DNA of 64,000 nt from Pseudomonas koreensis (lineage in GTDB: Bacteria > Pseudomonadota > Gammaproteobacteria > Pseudomonadales > Pseudomonadaceae), in the NCBI RefSeq assembly GCF_012986595.1, contig NZ_JAAQYM010000002.1:892497-956496 (forward strand). The letters run 5' to 3'. A program made the position numbers and the translations under genes. How positions within the stretch are numbered: the first letter of the stretch is position 1; each line of letters starts with the position of its first letter. The notes below the pieces were generated by a model. That model ran no database searches and was not told where the DNA came from. It saw only the letters and a program-made list of their open reading frames with translations. This document shows positions 19,602 through 29,726 of this stretch, piece after piece.

Positions 19602-20884
19602 TGCGGTTTTTTATCCGAAAAACTATCCGGTGAGCCCTCGAGGGCAAAGAGTTCCTGGGCCATGGCCAGCGCATCGAGGCGGCCTTCGGCAGAAAGCTTT
19701 TTCAGTTGCACGCTAGGCGCATGCAGCAGTTTATTGGTCAGGCCACGGGCCAGTTGCCCGAGCACCTCTTCGGCGTTGCCGCCGTTGGCCAGCAGACGCA
19801 GGGCTTTTTGCAGCTCCTCGTCGCGCAGGCGTTCACTCTGTTGCCGATAGGCCTTGAGCACATCGACCGCCGCCAGTTCGCGCAGGCGCACCATGAAATC
19901 GTCGGCGCCGACCGAAACCATCTCCTCCGCCGCCTGGGCTGCGCCCTGCCGGCTCTTGAGGTTTTCAGCGACCACTTCGTGCAGATCGTCGACGCTATAG
20001 AGGTAAACGTCGTCGAGCTCGCCGACTTCCGGCTCGATATCCCGCGGTACGGCGATGTCGACCATGAAGATCGGCTTGTGCTTGCGCTGCTTCAGCGCGC
20101 TTTCGACCGCGCCCTTGCCGAGAATCGGCAACTGGCTGGCGGTCGAACTGATCACGATATCGCTGCGCACCAGCTCCGCCGGAATGTCCGAGAGCAACAC
20201 CGCATGCGCGCCGAACTGCTCGGCCAGCAGACTGGCGCGCTCCAGCGTACGGTTGGCAACCACGATGCGCTTGACCCCCAGCTCATGCAAATGGCGGGCG
20301 ACCAGGGTGATGGTCTCGCCGGCGCCGATCAGCAGCGCCTGACTGCGTTGCAGGTCGCTGAAAATCTGCTTGGCCAGACTGACCGCGGCAAACGCCACAG
20401 ACACCGGGTTTTCGCCGATGGCGGTGTCGGTGCGCACCTGCTTGGCGGCATTGAACGTCGCTTGAAACAGGCGCCCCAGCAGCGGGCCGATGGTGCCGGC
20501 CTCGCGGGCCACGGCGTAGGCCGATTTCATCTGCCCGAGGATCTGCGGTTCGCCCAGCACCAGCGAGTCGAGCCCGGAGGCGACGCGCATCATGTGACGA
20601 ACTGCCGCATCATCTTCGTGCACATAAGCACTGGCGCGCAGCTCATCGAGGCTTAAATGGTGATAATCAGCCAGCCAGCGCAGGACCAGATCAGCAGAAA
20701 CCTGATCCTGTTCTATATAAAGCTCACTGCGATTGCAGGTGGAGAGGATCGCAGCTTCGCGGCTGTCGGTGAGTCGGCAGAGCTGCTGCAAGGCCTCCAC
20801 CAGCTGCTCAGGGGTAAAGGCCACGCGCTCGCGGACGTCTACTGAAGCAGTCTTGTGGTTAATACCGAGTGCAAGGAAGGCCAT
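19598..20884 (-). CDS. hemA: glutamyl-tRNA reductase
   Basis: The 428-residue enzyme starts [23 protein letters not shown] in shortened form and has the catalytic cysteine C50 in [10 protein letters not shown], the NADPH domain around [12 protein letters not shown] and a C-terminal dimerisation helix. It reduces glutamyl-tRNA to glutamate-1-semialdehyde, the first step of the C5 heme pathway. It heads the minus-strand operon with prfA and prmC. The divergent TPR lipoprotein gene lies 316 bp away. Confidence 0.96.
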   Translation of the reverse strand: MAFLALGINHKTASVDVRERVAFTPEQLVEALQQLCRLTDSREAAILSTCNRSELYIEQDQVSADLVLRWLADYHHLSLDELRASAYVHEDDAAVRHMMRVASGLDSLVLGEPQILGQMKSAYAVAREAGTIGPLLGRLFQATFNAAKQVRTDTAIGENPVSVAFAAVSLAKQIFSDLQRSQALLIGAGETITLVARHLHELGVKRIVVANRTLERASLLAEQFGAHAVLLSDIPAELVRSDIVISSTASQLPILGKGAVESALKQRKHKPIFMVDIAVPRDIEPEVGELDDVYLYSVDDLHEVVAENLKSRQGAAQAAEEMVSVGADDFMVRLRELAAVDVLKAYRQQSERLRDEELQKALRLLANGGNAEEVLGQLARGLTNKLLHAPSVQLKKLSAEGRLDALAMAQELFALEGSPDSFSDKKPQ

Positions 20885-21200
20885 TCATGGTCGCTGATGG
20901 TGACGTGAAGCCGGCAATTGTCCTACTTCGTCAGATTCAGAACAACTATTGGATATCTATCGCCCTTATTGTATCCACTGCCTGCTGCGATCCATTCTCG
21001 TTCATGTACACATCGCCCCCGTAGAAGCTGCCGCAGGCGGCGATCTTTTGATTCTGGTTTTTGCGGATCAGAAGCCAGATCAAAAGCTCGCAGCCTGCGG
21101 CAGCTCCTGCACGGGATAGCGTAAATTGCCTGAGCGGTTATGTTTGGCCGAAGGCTTGTGTCATGATGATCCGACCGCAGGTTAGTCGTCCTCTTCCTAT
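20885..21200. other. 316-bp divergent intergenic region hemA / TPR lipoprotein
   Basis: The hemA side (about 20900-20990) is AT-rich and should hold the hemA promoter; candidate -10-like stretches such as TACAAT on the minus strand are present. A family C REP pair fills 21021-21110. The last 90 bp should contain the promoter of the TPR lipoprotein gene. No further gene is visible. Confidence 0.5.
21021..21110. repeat. REP pair, family C
   Basis: GTAGAAGCTGCCGCAGGCGG, continuing as CGATCTTTTGAT, is paired with an inverted copy that ends CAGCCTGCGGCAGCTCCTGC. This is one of four family C elements in the window. The copy is slightly degenerate relative to the one at 29642. Confidence 0.8.
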
Positions 21201-22925
21201 ATGAATAGATCTTCCGCGTTGCTCCTTGCTTTTGTCTTCCTCAGCGGCTGCCAGGCCATGGCACCCGTGTCGCCGGACGGTACCCCGCCGGTCGAAGACA
21301 CCACGCCCACGCCTGAAAAGCCCAAGGTTTACAGCTCGTTCAGCGAGGAAACCGTTTTCAGCCTGTTGAGCGCCGAACTCGCCGGCCAGCGCAATCGTTT
21401 CGACATTGCCCTGGACAACTACGTGACCCAGGCCATCAATACCCAGGATCCGGGCGTTTCCGAGCGCGCGTTCCGCATCGCCGAGTACCTGGGCGCCGAC
21501 CAGCCTGCGCTGGACACCGCACTGATCTGGGCAAGAAACGCCCCGGACGACCTCGAAGCGCAACGCGCCGCCGCCGTGCAACTGGCCCGCGCCGGGCGTT
21601 ATGACGACTCCATGGTCTATATGGAGAAAGTCCTGCAGGGCAAGGGCGACACCCATTTCGATTTCCTCGCGCTGTCGGCCGCCGACACCGATCAGGAAAC
21701 CCGCAACGGCCTGATGAAAAGTTTCGATCGCCTGCTGCAGCGCCACCCAAAGAACAGCCAGCTGATTTTCGGCAAGGCCCTGCTGCTGCAACAGGACGGC
21801 GACAACAAGGCCGCACTGACCCTGCTCGAAGACAACCCGCCGGAAGACGGCGAGATCGCTCCGATCCTGCTGCGCGCCCGTCTGCTGCAAACCATGAATC
21901 GTGGCGACGAAGCCCTGCCGCTGCTGCGCAAAAACATCAAGAAGTACCCGGAGGACAAGCGCCTGCGCCTGACCTATGCGCGCACGCTGGTCGAACAGGA
22001 CCGGATGGACGACGCCAAGGTCGAGTTCTCCACCCTCGTTCAGCAATACCCGGAAGACGACGAACTGCGTTACTCGCTGGCACTCGTGTGCCTGGAAGCC
22101 AAGGCCTGGGACGAGGCCAAGGGTTACCTGGAAGACCTGATCGCCCGGGAAAGCCACGTCGATTCGGCGCACCTGAACCTCGGTCGCATCGCCGAAGAAC
22201 GCAACGACCCGCAGGGCGCGCTGATCGAATACGCGCAGGTGGGCCCAGGCAATGACTATCTGCCGGCGCAGTTGCGTCAGGCCGACATTCTGATGAACAA
22301 CGGCAAGACCGCCGAAGCGCAAAGCAAACTGGCGACCGAGCGCGATGCGCAACCGGATTATGCGATCCAGCTGTACCTGATCGAATCCGAAACCCTGTCG
22401 GCCAACAAACAGGACGACAAGGCCTGGAAAGTCTTGCAGCAAGCCCTGCTGCAATACCCCGACGACCTGAATCTGCTCTATACCCGGGCCATGCTCGCGG
22501 AAAAACGCAATGACCTGGGGCAGATGGAAAAAGACCTGCGCCTGATCATCAAGCGCGATCCGGACAACGCCATGGCGCTCAACGCCCTGGGTTACACCCT
22601 GTCCGATCGCACCACCCGCTACGCGGAAGCCAAGGATCTGATCGAACAGGCGCACCGGATCAACCCGGAAGACCCTGCCGTGCTCGACAGCCTTGGCTGG
22701 GTCAACTTCCGCATGGGCAATCTGGACGATGCCGAGAAATACCTGCGCCAGGCGCTGGAGCGTTTCCCGGACCACGAAGTTGCCGCGCACCTGGGCGAAG
22801 TCCTGTGGGCCAAGGGCAATCAGCGTGAAGCCAAACAAATCTGGGGCAAGTTCCTCAAGGATCAGCCCGACAGCACTATCCTGCGCAGCACCATCAAGCG
22901 CCTGACCGGATCCGAGACTCTTTAA
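21201..22925 (+). CDS. tetratricopeptide repeat lipoprotein
   Basis: The 574-residue precursor has a lipoprotein signal ending LSGC (C17), followed by a proline-rich linker. About 500 residues of TPR-type helix pairs follow, for example ALNALGYTLSDRTTRYAEAK and VLDSLGWVNFRMGNLDDAEK. It is probably anchored in the outer membrane facing the periplasm and acts as a scaffold. It is the equivalent of P. aeruginosa PA4667 by position. It lies 3 bp before lolB, and lolB-dependent sorting would itself apply to this protein. Confidence 0.9.
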   Translation: MNRSSALLLAFVFLSGCQAMAPVSPDGTPPVEDTTPTPEKPKVYSSFSEETVFSLLSAELAGQRNRFDIALDNYVTQAINTQDPGVSERAFRIAEYLGADQPALDTALIWARNAPDDLEAQRAAAVQLARAGRYDDSMVYMEKVLQGKGDTHFDFLALSAADTDQETRNGLMKSFDRLLQRHPKNSQLIFGKALLLQQDGDNKAALTLLEDNPPEDGEIAPILLRARLLQTMNRGDEALPLLRKNIKKYPEDKRLRLTYARTLVEQDRMDDAKVEFSTLVQQYPEDDELRYSLALVCLEAKAWDEAKGYLEDLIARESHVDSAHLNLGRIAEERNDPQGALIEYAQVGPGNDYLPAQLRQADILMNNGKTAEAQSKLATERDAQPDYAIQLYLIESETLSANKQDDKAWKVLQQALLQYPDDLNLLYTRAMLAEKRNDLGQMEKDLRLIIKRDPDNAMALNALGYTLSDRTTRYAEAKDLIEQAHRINPEDPAVLDSLGWVNFRMGNLDDAEKYLRQALERFPDHEVAAHLGEVLWAKGNQREAKQIWGKFLKDQPDSTILRSTIKRLTGSETL

Positions 22926-22928
22926 CTC

Positions 22929-23546
22929 ATGTTTTTGCGCCACGTTATTGTTTTCAGCTTCATCGCCCTGCTCGCCGGTTGCGCGGGCTTCGGCGCTCGC
23001 GAATCGGTCGAGGGCCACGGCAGTCCGGCTCAATGGGCCGCGAACAAGCAGCAGCTGACCGGCCTCGACGGCTGGCAGATCGACGGCAAGATCGGTATTC
23101 GCGCGCCGAAAGATTCCGGCAGCGGCACGCTGTTCTGGCTGCAGCGTCAGGATTACTACGACATTCGCCTGTCCGGCCCGCTGGGTCGTGGCGCTGCGCG
23201 TCTGACCGGGCGTCCGGGCAAGGTTTCGCTGGAAGTTGCCAACCAGGGCCGCTATGACGCCGAGTCGCCAGAAGCGCTGCTCGAAGAGCAACTCGGCTGG
23301 AAACTGCCGGTGTCCAATCTGGCCTGGTGGGTTCGTGGCCTGCCTGCGCCAAGCAGCAAAAGCCGCTTGTCCCTCGATAACAACAGTCGCCTGGCCAACC
23401 TGGAACAGGATGGCTGGCAGGTCGAGTACCTCAGCTACGCCGAGCAAAACGGTTACTGGCTGCCCGAGCGGATCAAACTGCACGGCACCGATCTGGACGT
23501 GACGCTGGTGATCAAGACCTGGCAGCCGCGCAAGCTGGGGCAATAA
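22929..23546 (+). CDS. lolB: outer membrane lipoprotein receptor LolB
   Basis: The 205-residue precursor has the lipobox LAGC (C18) and a LolB-type unclosed beta-barrel core with [16 protein letters not shown] and [14 protein letters not shown]. It receives lipoproteins from LolA and inserts them into the outer membrane. The gene lies between the TPR lipoprotein and ispE with gaps of 3 and 2 bp, and the lolB-ispE-prs order is the standard one in gammaproteobacteria. Confidence 0.93.
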   Translation: MFLRHVIVFSFIALLAGCAGFGARESVEGHGSPAQWAANKQQLTGLDGWQIDGKIGIRAPKDSGSGTLFWLQRQDYYDIRLSGPLGRGAARLTGRPGKVSLEVANQGRYDAESPEALLEEQLGWKLPVSNLAWWVRGLPAPSSKSRLSLDNNSRLANLEQDGWQVEYLSYAEQNGYWLPERIKLHGTDLDVTLVIKTWQPRKLGQ

Positions 23547-23548
23547 GC

Positions 23549-24400
23549 ATGAGCGCTCCACGCCTGACGCTGCCGTCGCCAGCCAAGCTCAATCTGATGT
23601 TGCATATTCTCGGTCGTCGCGAAGATGGCTATCACGAACTGCAGACCATTTTTCAGTTCGTCGATTACGGCGACGACATCACCTTCGCCGTGCGCGATGA
23701 CGGCGTGATCCAGTTGCATACCGAATTTGCCGGCGTGCCTCACGACAGCAACCTGATCGTGCGCGCGGCGAAAATGCTGCAACAGCAATCCGGCTGCACG
23801 TTGGGCATCGACATCTGGATCGACAAGGTGCTGCCCATGGGCGGCGGTATCGGTGGCGGCAGCTCCAACGCGGCCACCACCCTGCTCGGGCTCAATCACT
23901 TGTGGCAGCTGGGCTGGGATGAAGATCGCCTGGCCGCACTGGGTCTGGCTTTGGGTGCCGACGTTCCGGTTTTCGTCCGGGGCCACGCGGCATTTGCCGA
24001 AGGCGTGGGCGAGAAACTGACCCCGGTCGAACCCGAAGAACCGTGGTATCTGGTGCTCGTTCCGCAAGTCTCTGTAAGTACGGCAGAAATTTTTTCCGAT
24101 CCTTTGTTGACACGTAACACGCCGCCCATTAAAGTGCGCCCCGTTCCCGAGGGAAACAGTCGAAATGACTGCTTACCGGTGGTTGCAAGGCGTTATCCAG
24201 AGGTACGTAACGCATTGGATTTGTTAGGTAAATTTACCGAAGCAAAACTCACCGGCACTGGAAGTTGTGTGTTTGGGGGCTTCCCAAGCAAAGCTGAAGC
24301 TGATAAAGTCTCGGCCCTTCTGACAGAGACCCTTACAGGGTTTGTAGCAAAAGGAAGCAACGTTTCGATGTTGCATCGCAAGCTGCAAAGTCTGCTCTAA
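23549..24400 (+). CDS. ispE: 4-diphosphocytidyl-2-C-methyl-D-erythritol kinase
   Basis: The 283-residue GHMP kinase has the N-terminal [20 protein letters not shown] segment and the ATP loop [15 protein letters not shown] (96-110). It phosphorylates CDP-methylerythritol in the MEP isoprenoid pathway. The last third of the gene, from about 24070, is clearly more AT-rich than its first part and contains a promoter-like TTGACA-17 bp-TAAAGT. The gene is full length and shows no frame disruption. tRNA-Gln and prs follow on the same strand. Confidence 0.95.
   Translation: MSAPRLTLPSPAKLNLMLHILGRREDGYHELQTIFQFVDYGDDITFAVRDDGVIQLHTEFAGVPHDSNLIVRAAKMLQQQSGCTLGIDIWIDKVLPMGGGIGGGSSNAATTLLGLNHLWQLGWDEDRLAALGLALGADVPVFVRGHAAFAEGVGEKLTPVEPEEPWYLVLVPQVSVSTAEIFSDPLLTRNTPPIKVRPVPEGNSRNDCLPVVARRYPEVRNALDLLGKFTEAKLTGTGSCVFGGFPSKAEADKVSALLTETLTGFVAKGSNVSMLHRKLQSLL
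24107..24135 (+). promoter_or_regulatory. sigma-70-type promoter inside ispE, probably for tRNA-Gln and prs
   Basis: A consensus -35 TTGACA (24107-24112) is followed after exactly 17 bp by TAAAGT (24130-24135) and then a GC-rich GCGCCCC discriminator, as in stable-RNA promoters. It lies inside the ispE reading frame about 300 bp before tRNA-Gln. Activity is inferred. Confidence 0.5.
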
Positions 24401-24437
24401 AAGGAATCAAGTGCCAGGCACTTGAAGCAACAGATAC

Positions 24438-24512
24438 AGGGGCGTCGCCAAGCGGTAAGGCAGCAGGTTTTGATCCTGCCATGCGTTGGTTCGAATCCAG
24501 CCGCCCCTGCCA
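24438..24512 (+). tRNA. tRNA-Gln (anticodon TTG)
   Basis: The 75-nt cloverleaf has acceptor arms AGGGGCG and CGCCCCT, D-arm GCCAAGCGGTAAGGC, anticodon stem GCAGG/CCTGC around loop TTTTGAT with anticodon TTG at 24470-24472, T-arm loop TTCGAAT and an encoded CCA end. It lies between ispE and prs, the usual place in gammaproteobacteria. Confidence 0.95.
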
Positions 24513-24557
24513 TTTTCTATACTCATCCAGGTTACCCTCAGCCTCTAGGTACTGCGC

Positions 24558-25499
24558 GTGTCCAAGATGATGGTCTTTACGGGGAACGCTAACCCCGATC
24601 TGGCTCGGCGTGTTGTACGTCAGCTGCATATCCCTCTCGGTGACATCTCTGTCGGTAAGTTCTCCGACGGCGAAATTACTGCCGAGATCAATGAAAACGT
24701 TCGCGGTAAAGACGTTTTCATTATTCAGCCGACTTGCGCTCCGACCAACGATAACCTGATGGAACTGGTAGTGATGGCTGATGCCTTCCGCCGCTCCTCG
24801 GCTACTCGTATTACTGCTGTTATTCCTTATTTTGGTTATGCCCGTCAGGATCGCCGTCCGCGTTCCGCACGTGTGGCTATCAGCGCGAAAGTCGTCGCTG
24901 ACATGCTTACCGTAGTCGGCATCGACCGTGTTCTCACGGTTGATCTGCATGCTGACCAGATTCAGGGGTTCTTCGATATTCCGGTAGATAACATCTACGG
25001 CTCCCCGGTTCTGGTGGATGACATTGAAGATCAGCGCTTCGAAAACCTGATGATCGTGTCCCCGGACATTGGTGGCGTCGTGCGTGCACGTGCTGTTGCC
25101 AAATCCCTGGGCGTGGATCTCGGGATCATCGACAAACGCCGTGAGAAAGCCAATCACTCTGAAGTGATGCATATCATCGGTGATGTCGAAGGGCGTACCT
25201 GCATTCTGGTCGATGACATGGTCGATACCGCCGGCACTCTGTGCCACGCGGCCAAGGCCTTGAAAGAGCATGGCGCAGCCAAGGTCTTTGCCTACTGCAC
25301 ACACCCTGTGCTGTCGGGTCGGGCCATCGAGAATATCGAAAATTCCGTGCTGGACGAGCTGGTGGTGACTAACACCATCCCGCTGTCCGCTGCAGCACAA
25401 GCCTGTGCACGTATCCGTCAACTGGATATCGCACCGGTTGTTGCCGAAGCGGTTCGCCGCATCAGCAATGAAGAATCGATCAGCGCAATGTTCCGTTAA
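24558..25499 (+). CDS. prs: ribose-phosphate pyrophosphokinase
   Basis: The 313-residue enzyme starts at a GTG ([16 protein letters not shown]) and contains the PRPP-synthase signature [17 protein letters not shown] and the PRPP loop [13 protein letters not shown]. It makes PRPP from ribose-5-phosphate and ATP, feeding purine, pyrimidine, histidine and NAD synthesis and the Hpt and Upp enzymes of this window. Codon use is richer in T than its neighbours, as is common in highly expressed Pseudomonas genes. A strong terminator follows. Confidence 0.97.
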   Translation: MSKMMVFTGNANPDLARRVVRQLHIPLGDISVGKFSDGEITAEINENVRGKDVFIIQPTCAPTNDNLMELVVMADAFRRSSATRITAVIPYFGYARQDRRPRSARVAISAKVVADMLTVVGIDRVLTVDLHADQIQGFFDIPVDNIYGSPVLVDDIEDQRFENLMIVSPDIGGVVRARAVAKSLGVDLGIIDKRREKANHSEVMHIIGDVEGRTCILVDDMVDTAGTLCHAAKALKEHGAAKVFAYCTHPVLSGRAIENIENSVLDELVVTNTIPLSAAAQACARIRQLDIAPVVAEAVRRISNEESISAMFR

Positions 25500-25532
25500 G
25501 GGCCCTGCCCTTCTCGAAATGTCTCGTTGACG

Positions 25533-25577
25533 AAAAGCGCCCCGCCCCGGCATTCCTGCCGGGGCGGGGCTTTTTTG
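25533..25577 (+). terminator. rho-independent terminator after prs
   Basis: GCCCCGCCCCGG and CCGGGGCGGGGC form a 12-bp perfect stem around an 8-nt loop, followed by TTTTTT. It separates prs from rplY. Confidence 0.9.
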
Positions 25578-25640
25578 CCCATACCGTGTTCGGCGCTGGT
25601 CGCAAACGCCACTCGGTCATGGCTATTTTGGAGATACAAA

Positions 25641-26243
25641 ATGAACGATTTTACTCTGAATGCTGAAGTGCGTTCCGACCTGGGGAAAGGTGCGAGCCGC
25701 CGCCTGCGTCGTCTCGCCGCCCTGGTTCCAGCTGTTGTTTACGGTGGCGACAAAGCCCCTGAATCCATCAGCATGCTGGCCAAAGAAGTTGCCAAACTGC
25801 TCGAAAACGATGCTGCTTACAGCCACGTTATCGAACTGAACGTTGGCGGCAAAAAGCAGAACGTCATCATCAAAGCTCTGCAACGTCACCCGGCTAAAGG
25901 CCACGTGATGCACGCTGACTTCGTACGCGTTGTAGCGGGTCAGAAACTGACCGCTATCGTGCCTGTGCACTTTGTTGGTGAAGAAGCTCCGGTCAAGAAA
26001 GGCGGCGAGATCTCGCACGTCCTGAACGAAATCGAAGTAACTTGCCTGCCGAAAGATCTGCCTGAGTTCATCGAAGTCGACCTGTCGGCTCTGGAAATCG
26101 GTGCAATCGTTCACCTGTCGGACCTCAAAGCTCCGAAAGGCGTTGAATTCGTTGCTCTGGCACACGGCGATGACAAGGCTGTTGCCAACGTCCACGCTCC
26201 ACGTGTTGCTCCAGAAGCTACCGAAGAAGGCGCAGCAGAGTAA
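25641..26243 (+). CDS. rplY: 50S ribosomal protein L25/general stress protein Ctc
   Basis: The 200-residue protein has the N-terminal 5S-rRNA-binding L25 domain ([21 protein letters not shown]) and the C-terminal beta domain of the long CTC form ([24 protein letters not shown]). It binds 5S rRNA in the large subunit. I chose the ATG behind TTGGAGATACAAA; an upstream in-frame start would run through the prs terminator. Codon use is that of a highly expressed gene. Confidence 0.95.
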   Translation: MNDFTLNAEVRSDLGKGASRRLRRLAALVPAVVYGGDKAPESISMLAKEVAKLLENDAAYSHVIELNVGGKKQNVIIKALQRHPAKGHVMHADFVRVVAGQKLTAIVPVHFVGEEAPVKKGGEISHVLNEIEVTCLPKDLPEFIEVDLSALEIGAIVHLSDLKAPKGVEFVALAHGDDKAVANVHAPRVAPEATEEGAAE

Positions 26244-26270
26244 TTCACTCTGTCATGCCTGAGTGAGCAA

Positions 26271-26386
26271 GTAACATCGCGGACTGGAACGTAGCGAGAA
26301 AGCGGGCGAGAACGCGGAGTTTACATCATGGTAAATGAGCATTTTTCGTCCACTTTCGCCGCTTTCCCTGATCGCGGCGATGTTAT
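26271..26386. repeat. nested inverted repeats between rplY and pth
   Basis: An outer pair GTAACATCGC / GCGATGTTAT (26271-26280 and 26377-26386), a middle pair GAAAGCGGGCGA / TCGCCGCTTTC (one bulge) and an inner TTTAC / GTAAA pair around 26320-26335 are coaxial. Together they would fold into one rod of about 115 nt. It may act as a transcript end for rplY or a structured leader before pth. Confidence 0.55.
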
Positions 26387-26413
26387 CCACCACTCCAAGG
26401 AAGGGCCCCTATC

Positions 26414-26998
26414 GTGACTGCCATCAAACTGATCGTTGGCCTGGGAAATCCAGGCGCCGAATACGACCAGACCCGGCATAACGCAGGGGCCCTTTTTGTT
26501 GAGCGCATCGCAGCCGCGCAAGGTGTCAACCTTGTGGCCGATCGCAAATATTTCGGCCTGACCGGGCGCTATTCGCATCAGGGTCAGGATGTTCGCCTGC
26601 TGATTCCCACCACCTACATGAACCGCAGCGGCCAGGCCGTGGCGGCACTCGCCGGTTTCTTCCGCATCAAGCCTGAAGAAATCCTGGTGGCGCACGACGA
26701 ACTCGATCTGCCTCCGGGCGTCGCCAAGCTCAAGCAGGGCGGCGGCCATGGCGGTCACAACGGGTTGCGCGACATCATCGCGCAACTGGGCAATCAGAAT
26801 ACGTTCTACCGCCTGCGGCTTGGCATCGGCCACCCGGGCGTCGCCAGTATGGTTTCAAATTTCGTCCTGGGTCGTGCGCCACGCGCCGAACAGGAAAAAC
26901 TCGATGCCAGCATCGACTTTGCCCTCGGCGTGCTGCCGGATATCCTCGCCGGTGAATGGAACCGCGCGATGAAAAACCTGCACAGCCAGAAGGCCTGA
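26414..26998 (+). CDS. pth: peptidyl-tRNA hydrolase
   Basis: The 194-residue enzyme has the signature [19 protein letters not shown] with N12 and the catalytic H22, the [12 protein letters not shown] segment and the conserved aspartate in [12 protein letters not shown]. It frees tRNA from prematurely released peptidyl-tRNA. The start is a GTG; the AAGGAAGG site lies about 10 bp upstream. ychF follows after 22 bp, the same order as in E. coli. Confidence 0.96.
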   Translation: MTAIKLIVGLGNPGAEYDQTRHNAGALFVERIAAAQGVNLVADRKYFGLTGRYSHQGQDVRLLIPTTYMNRSGQAVAALAGFFRIKPEEILVAHDELDLPPGVAKLKQGGGHGGHNGLRDIIAQLGNQNTFYRLRLGIGHPGVASMVSNFVLGRAPRAEQEKLDASIDFALGVLPDILAGEWNRAMKNLHSQKA

Positions 26999-27020
26999 CT
27001 CTAATCCGAGGGGAAACACC

Positions 27021-28121
27021 ATGGGATTCAATTGCGGCATCGTCGGCCTGCCTAACGTCGGCAAGTCCACCCTGTTCAACGCCCTGACCAAATCCGGTAT
27101 CGCGGCCGAGAACTTCCCCTTCTGCACCATCGAGCCGAACAGCGGCATCGTGCCGATGCCGGATCCACGTCTGGAAGCACTGGCGGCCATCGTCAATCCG
27201 AAGCGCATCCTGCCGACCACCATGGAATTCGTCGACATCGCAGGCCTGGTAGCCGGCGCCTCGAAAGGTGAAGGCCTGGGCAACAAGTTCCTGGCCAACA
27301 TCCGTGAAACCGACGCCATCGCTCACGTTGTGCGCTGCTTCGAAGACGACAACGTGATCCACGTATCGAACAGCGTCGACCCGAAGCGCGACATCGAAAT
27401 CATCGACCTGGAACTGATCTTCGCCGACCTCGACAGCTGCGAGAAACAACTGCAGAAAGTCGCGCGCAACGCCAAGGGCGGTGACAAGGACGCTGTCGTT
27501 CAGAAAGCCCTGCTGGAGCAACTGATCGCTCACTTCACCGAAGCCAAGCCTGCGCGCAGCCTGATGAAGAACATGAGCAGCGATGAGAAAGCCGTGATCA
27601 AAGGCTTCCACCTGCTGACCACCAAACCGGTCATGTACATCGCCAACGTTGCTGAAGACGGCTTCGAGAACAACCCGCACCTGGACGTGGTCAAGGCCAT
27701 CGCCGAAGAAGAAGGCGCCATGGTGGTTCCGGTCTGCAACAAGATCGAAGCGGAAATCGCCGAGCTCGACGACGGTGAAGAGAAAGACATGTTCCTCGAG
27801 GCCCTGGGCCTGGAAGAGCCTGGCCTGAACCGTGTGATCCGCGCCGGTTACGAAATGCTGCACCTGCAGACCTACTTCACCGCCGGTGTCGAAGAAGTCC
27901 GCGCCTGGACCGTCAAAGTCGGTGCCACCGCACCTCAGGCTGCCGGCGTGATCCACACCGACTTCGAGAAAGGCTTCATCCGCGCCGAAGTCATCGCCTA
28001 CAACGACTTCATCCAGTACAAGGGCGAAGCCGGTACCAAGGAAGCCGGTAAATGGCGCCTGGAAGGCAAGGACTACATCGTCAAAGACGGCGACGTGATG
28101 CACTTCCGTTTCAACGTGTAA
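27021..28121 (+). CDS. ychF: redox-regulated ATPase YchF
   Basis: The 366-residue Obg-family protein has the P-loop GLPNVGKST (8-16), the switch region [20 protein letters not shown], a coiled middle and a C-terminal TGS domain ending [12 protein letters not shown]. YchF hydrolyses ATP rather than GTP and binds ribosomes. It is co-transcribed with pth and followed by a terminator. Confidence 0.96.
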   Translation: MGFNCGIVGLPNVGKSTLFNALTKSGIAAENFPFCTIEPNSGIVPMPDPRLEALAAIVNPKRILPTTMEFVDIAGLVAGASKGEGLGNKFLANIRETDAIAHVVRCFEDDNVIHVSNSVDPKRDIEIIDLELIFADLDSCEKQLQKVARNAKGGDKDAVVQKALLEQLIAHFTEAKPARSLMKNMSSDEKAVIKGFHLLTTKPVMYIANVAEDGFENNPHLDVVKAIAEEEGAMVVPVCNKIEAEIAELDDGEEKDMFLEALGLEEPGLNRVIRAGYEMLHLQTYFTAGVEEVRAWTVKVGATAPQAAGVIHTDFEKGFIRAEVIAYNDFIQYKGEAGTKEAGKWRLEGKDYIVKDGDVMHFRFNV

Positions 28122-28140
28122 GCGATACGTCCAAGAAAAA

Positions 28141-28166
28141 GCCGCGTTTGATACGCGGCTTTTTTG
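28141..28166 (+). terminator. rho-independent terminator after ychF
   Basis: GCCGCGT and ACGCGGC pair around a 5-nt loop, followed by TTTTTT, with AAAAA before the stem. It ends the pth-ychF transcript. Confidence 0.88.
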
Positions 28167-28198
28167 TGCCTGAAATTTATGCCTGAACACATTTTCCT

Positions 28199-28288
28199 TG
28201 TGGGAGCGAGCCTGCTCGCGAAGTGGGAGTGTCAGCCACATCTCTGCGAATGACACACCGCATTCGCGAGCAGGCTCGCTCCCACAAG
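28199..28288. repeat. REP pair, family B
   Basis: TGTGGGAGCGAGCCTGCTCG and its inverted copy CGAGCAGGCTCGCTCCCACA flank about 40 bp between the convergent ychF and the MFS gene. The arms are almost perfect and would also act as a terminator in both directions. Confidence 0.88.
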
Positions 28289-28301
28289 GGGAATCATGTT
28301 C

Positions 28302-29519
28302 TTAGGCCTTTTGGGTCCGCGGCAAGAAGATCGCCAACACGCCAAACAACGGCAAGAACGAGCACAGGAAATACACGTACTCAATCCCGTGCACGTCCGC
28401 CAGATGCCCGAGCAACGCCGCACCAATTCCGCCAAACCCGAACATCAAACCGAAGAACACCCCGGCAATCATCCCGACATTCCCCGGCACCAGTTCCTGC
28501 GCGTACACCACAATCGCCGAGAACGCCGAGGCGAGAATGAAGCCGATCACCACGCTGAGGATGGTGGTCCAGAACAGATCAACATGAGGCATCAGCAACG
28601 TGAACGGTGCCACACCGAGGATCGAGAACCAGATCACCGCCTTACGCCCGATCTTGTCGCCAATCGGCCCGCCGAAGAACGTGCCTGCCGCTACCGCGCC
28701 CAAGAACAGGAACAAGTGCAGTTGCGAACTGGCCACCGACAGGTCGAACTTCTCGATCAGGTAGAACGTGAAGTAACTGGTCAGGCTGGCCATGTAGAAA
28801 TACTTCGAAAACACCAACAGCCCCAGCACCACCAACGCACTGGTCACCCTGCCCTTCGACAACCCGTGAGTCGCGGCCTGGCCGGCCTTGAGCTTGAACA
28901 GATTGAGGTGATGGGCATACCAGCGACTGATGCGGTACAGCACGAACAGGGCAAACACCGCGAACAGGCCAAACCACGCCACATTGGCTTGGCCGAACGG
29001 GATGATGATCGCCGCCGCCAGCAATGGGCCGAACGCGGAGCCGGCGTTACCACCGACCTGGAAGGTCGATTGCGCCAGACCAAAGCGCCCACCCGACGCC
29101 AGCCGCGCAATCCGCGAGGCCTCGGGGTGGAACGTCGAGGAACCGATACCGATCAGCGCCGCCGCCAACAGAATCAGCGGGAAACTGCCGACCACCGACA
29201 TCATCACGATGCCAATCAGCGTGCAAATCGAACCCGCCGGCAACAGCCACGGTTTCGGATGACGGTCGGTGTGGTAACCGACCCAAGGTTGCAACAGCGA
29301 TGCGGTCAATTGAAACGTCAACGTGATCAGGCCGACCTGGGTGAAGCTCAGGCCATAGTTGGCCTTGAGCATCGGGTAGATCGACGGCAGCACCGACTGA
29401 ATCAGGTCGTTGATCAAATGCGCCAGCGCCACGGCGCCGATGATGCGCATCACCAGTGGGCTGCTTTGCGGAGCAGCGGGCGCCGAGGCAGCGGCGGTCT
29501 GAGCGTTGCTGATAGCCAT
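28302..29519 (-). CDS. fsr: MFS exporter of the fosmidomycin-resistance (Fsr) type
   Basis: The 405-residue protein has twelve hydrophobic segments in the MFS arrangement. Its N-terminal half reads AHLINDLIQSVLPSIYPMLK, then YHTDRHPKPWLLP and GIGSSTFHPEASRIARLASG, which match Fsr transporters. Such proteins export fosmidomycin and other small compounds by proton antiport. The true substrate cannot be read from sequence. A single ATG with an alanine-rich cytosolic tail fits. The gene is monocistronic between two REP pairs. Confidence 0.85.
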   Translation of the reverse strand: MAISNAQTAAASAPAAPQSSPLVMRIIGAVALAHLINDLIQSVLPSIYPMLKANYGLSFTQVGLITLTFQLTASLLQPWVGYHTDRHPKPWLLPAGSICTLIGIVMMSVVGSFPLILLAAALIGIGSSTFHPEASRIARLASGGRFGLAQSTFQVGGNAGSAFGPLLAAAIIIPFGQANVAWFGLFAVFALFVLYRISRWYAHHLNLFKLKAGQAATHGLSKGRVTSALVVLGLLVFSKYFYMASLTSYFTFYLIEKFDLSVASSQLHLFLFLGAVAAGTFFGGPIGDKIGRKAVIWFSILGVAPFTLLMPHVDLFWTTILSVVIGFILASAFSAIVVYAQELVPGNVGMIAGVFFGLMFGFGGIGAALLGHLADVHGIEYVYFLCSFLPLFGVLAIFLPRTQKA

Positions 29520-29641
29520 GGGAATTTCCGGACAGCAGATGGGTGCCCGCAGGCAGGTGCGTCAATGTGCCATTTTTCGGTGCGCCAACGCCATCCCCTT
29601 AGCGAGCTAACTAACGTCCAACTCCATAACCCATCAATCCC

Positions 29642-29726
29642 TGTAGGAGCTGCCGCAGGCTGCGATCTTTTGATGTTGTTTTTTTAAAGCACAGTCAAAA
29701 GATCGCAGCCTGCGGCAGCTCCTACA
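29642..29726. repeat. REP pair, family C
   Basis: TGTAGGAGCTGCCGCAGGCT, continuing as GCGATCTTTTGA, is followed after about 20 bp by its near-perfect inverted copy ending TGCGGCAGCTCCTACA. This is the best-preserved family C element of the window. Confidence 0.88.

Noticed and set aside
21138..23561. 807-codon open frame on the minus strand across the TPR lipoprotein and lolB genes
   Set aside because: It is the antisense shadow of two well-supported genes in high-GC DNA; the translation is low in family-like motifs and has no ribosome site. The same applies to long antisense frames at 48773-50572, 50479-51783, 13205-14824 and 61095-62654.
28302..29519. Calling the MFS gene a proven antibiotic resistance determinant
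   Set aside because: Fsr-like sequence does not establish resistance; it is a chromosomal transporter in a core region.
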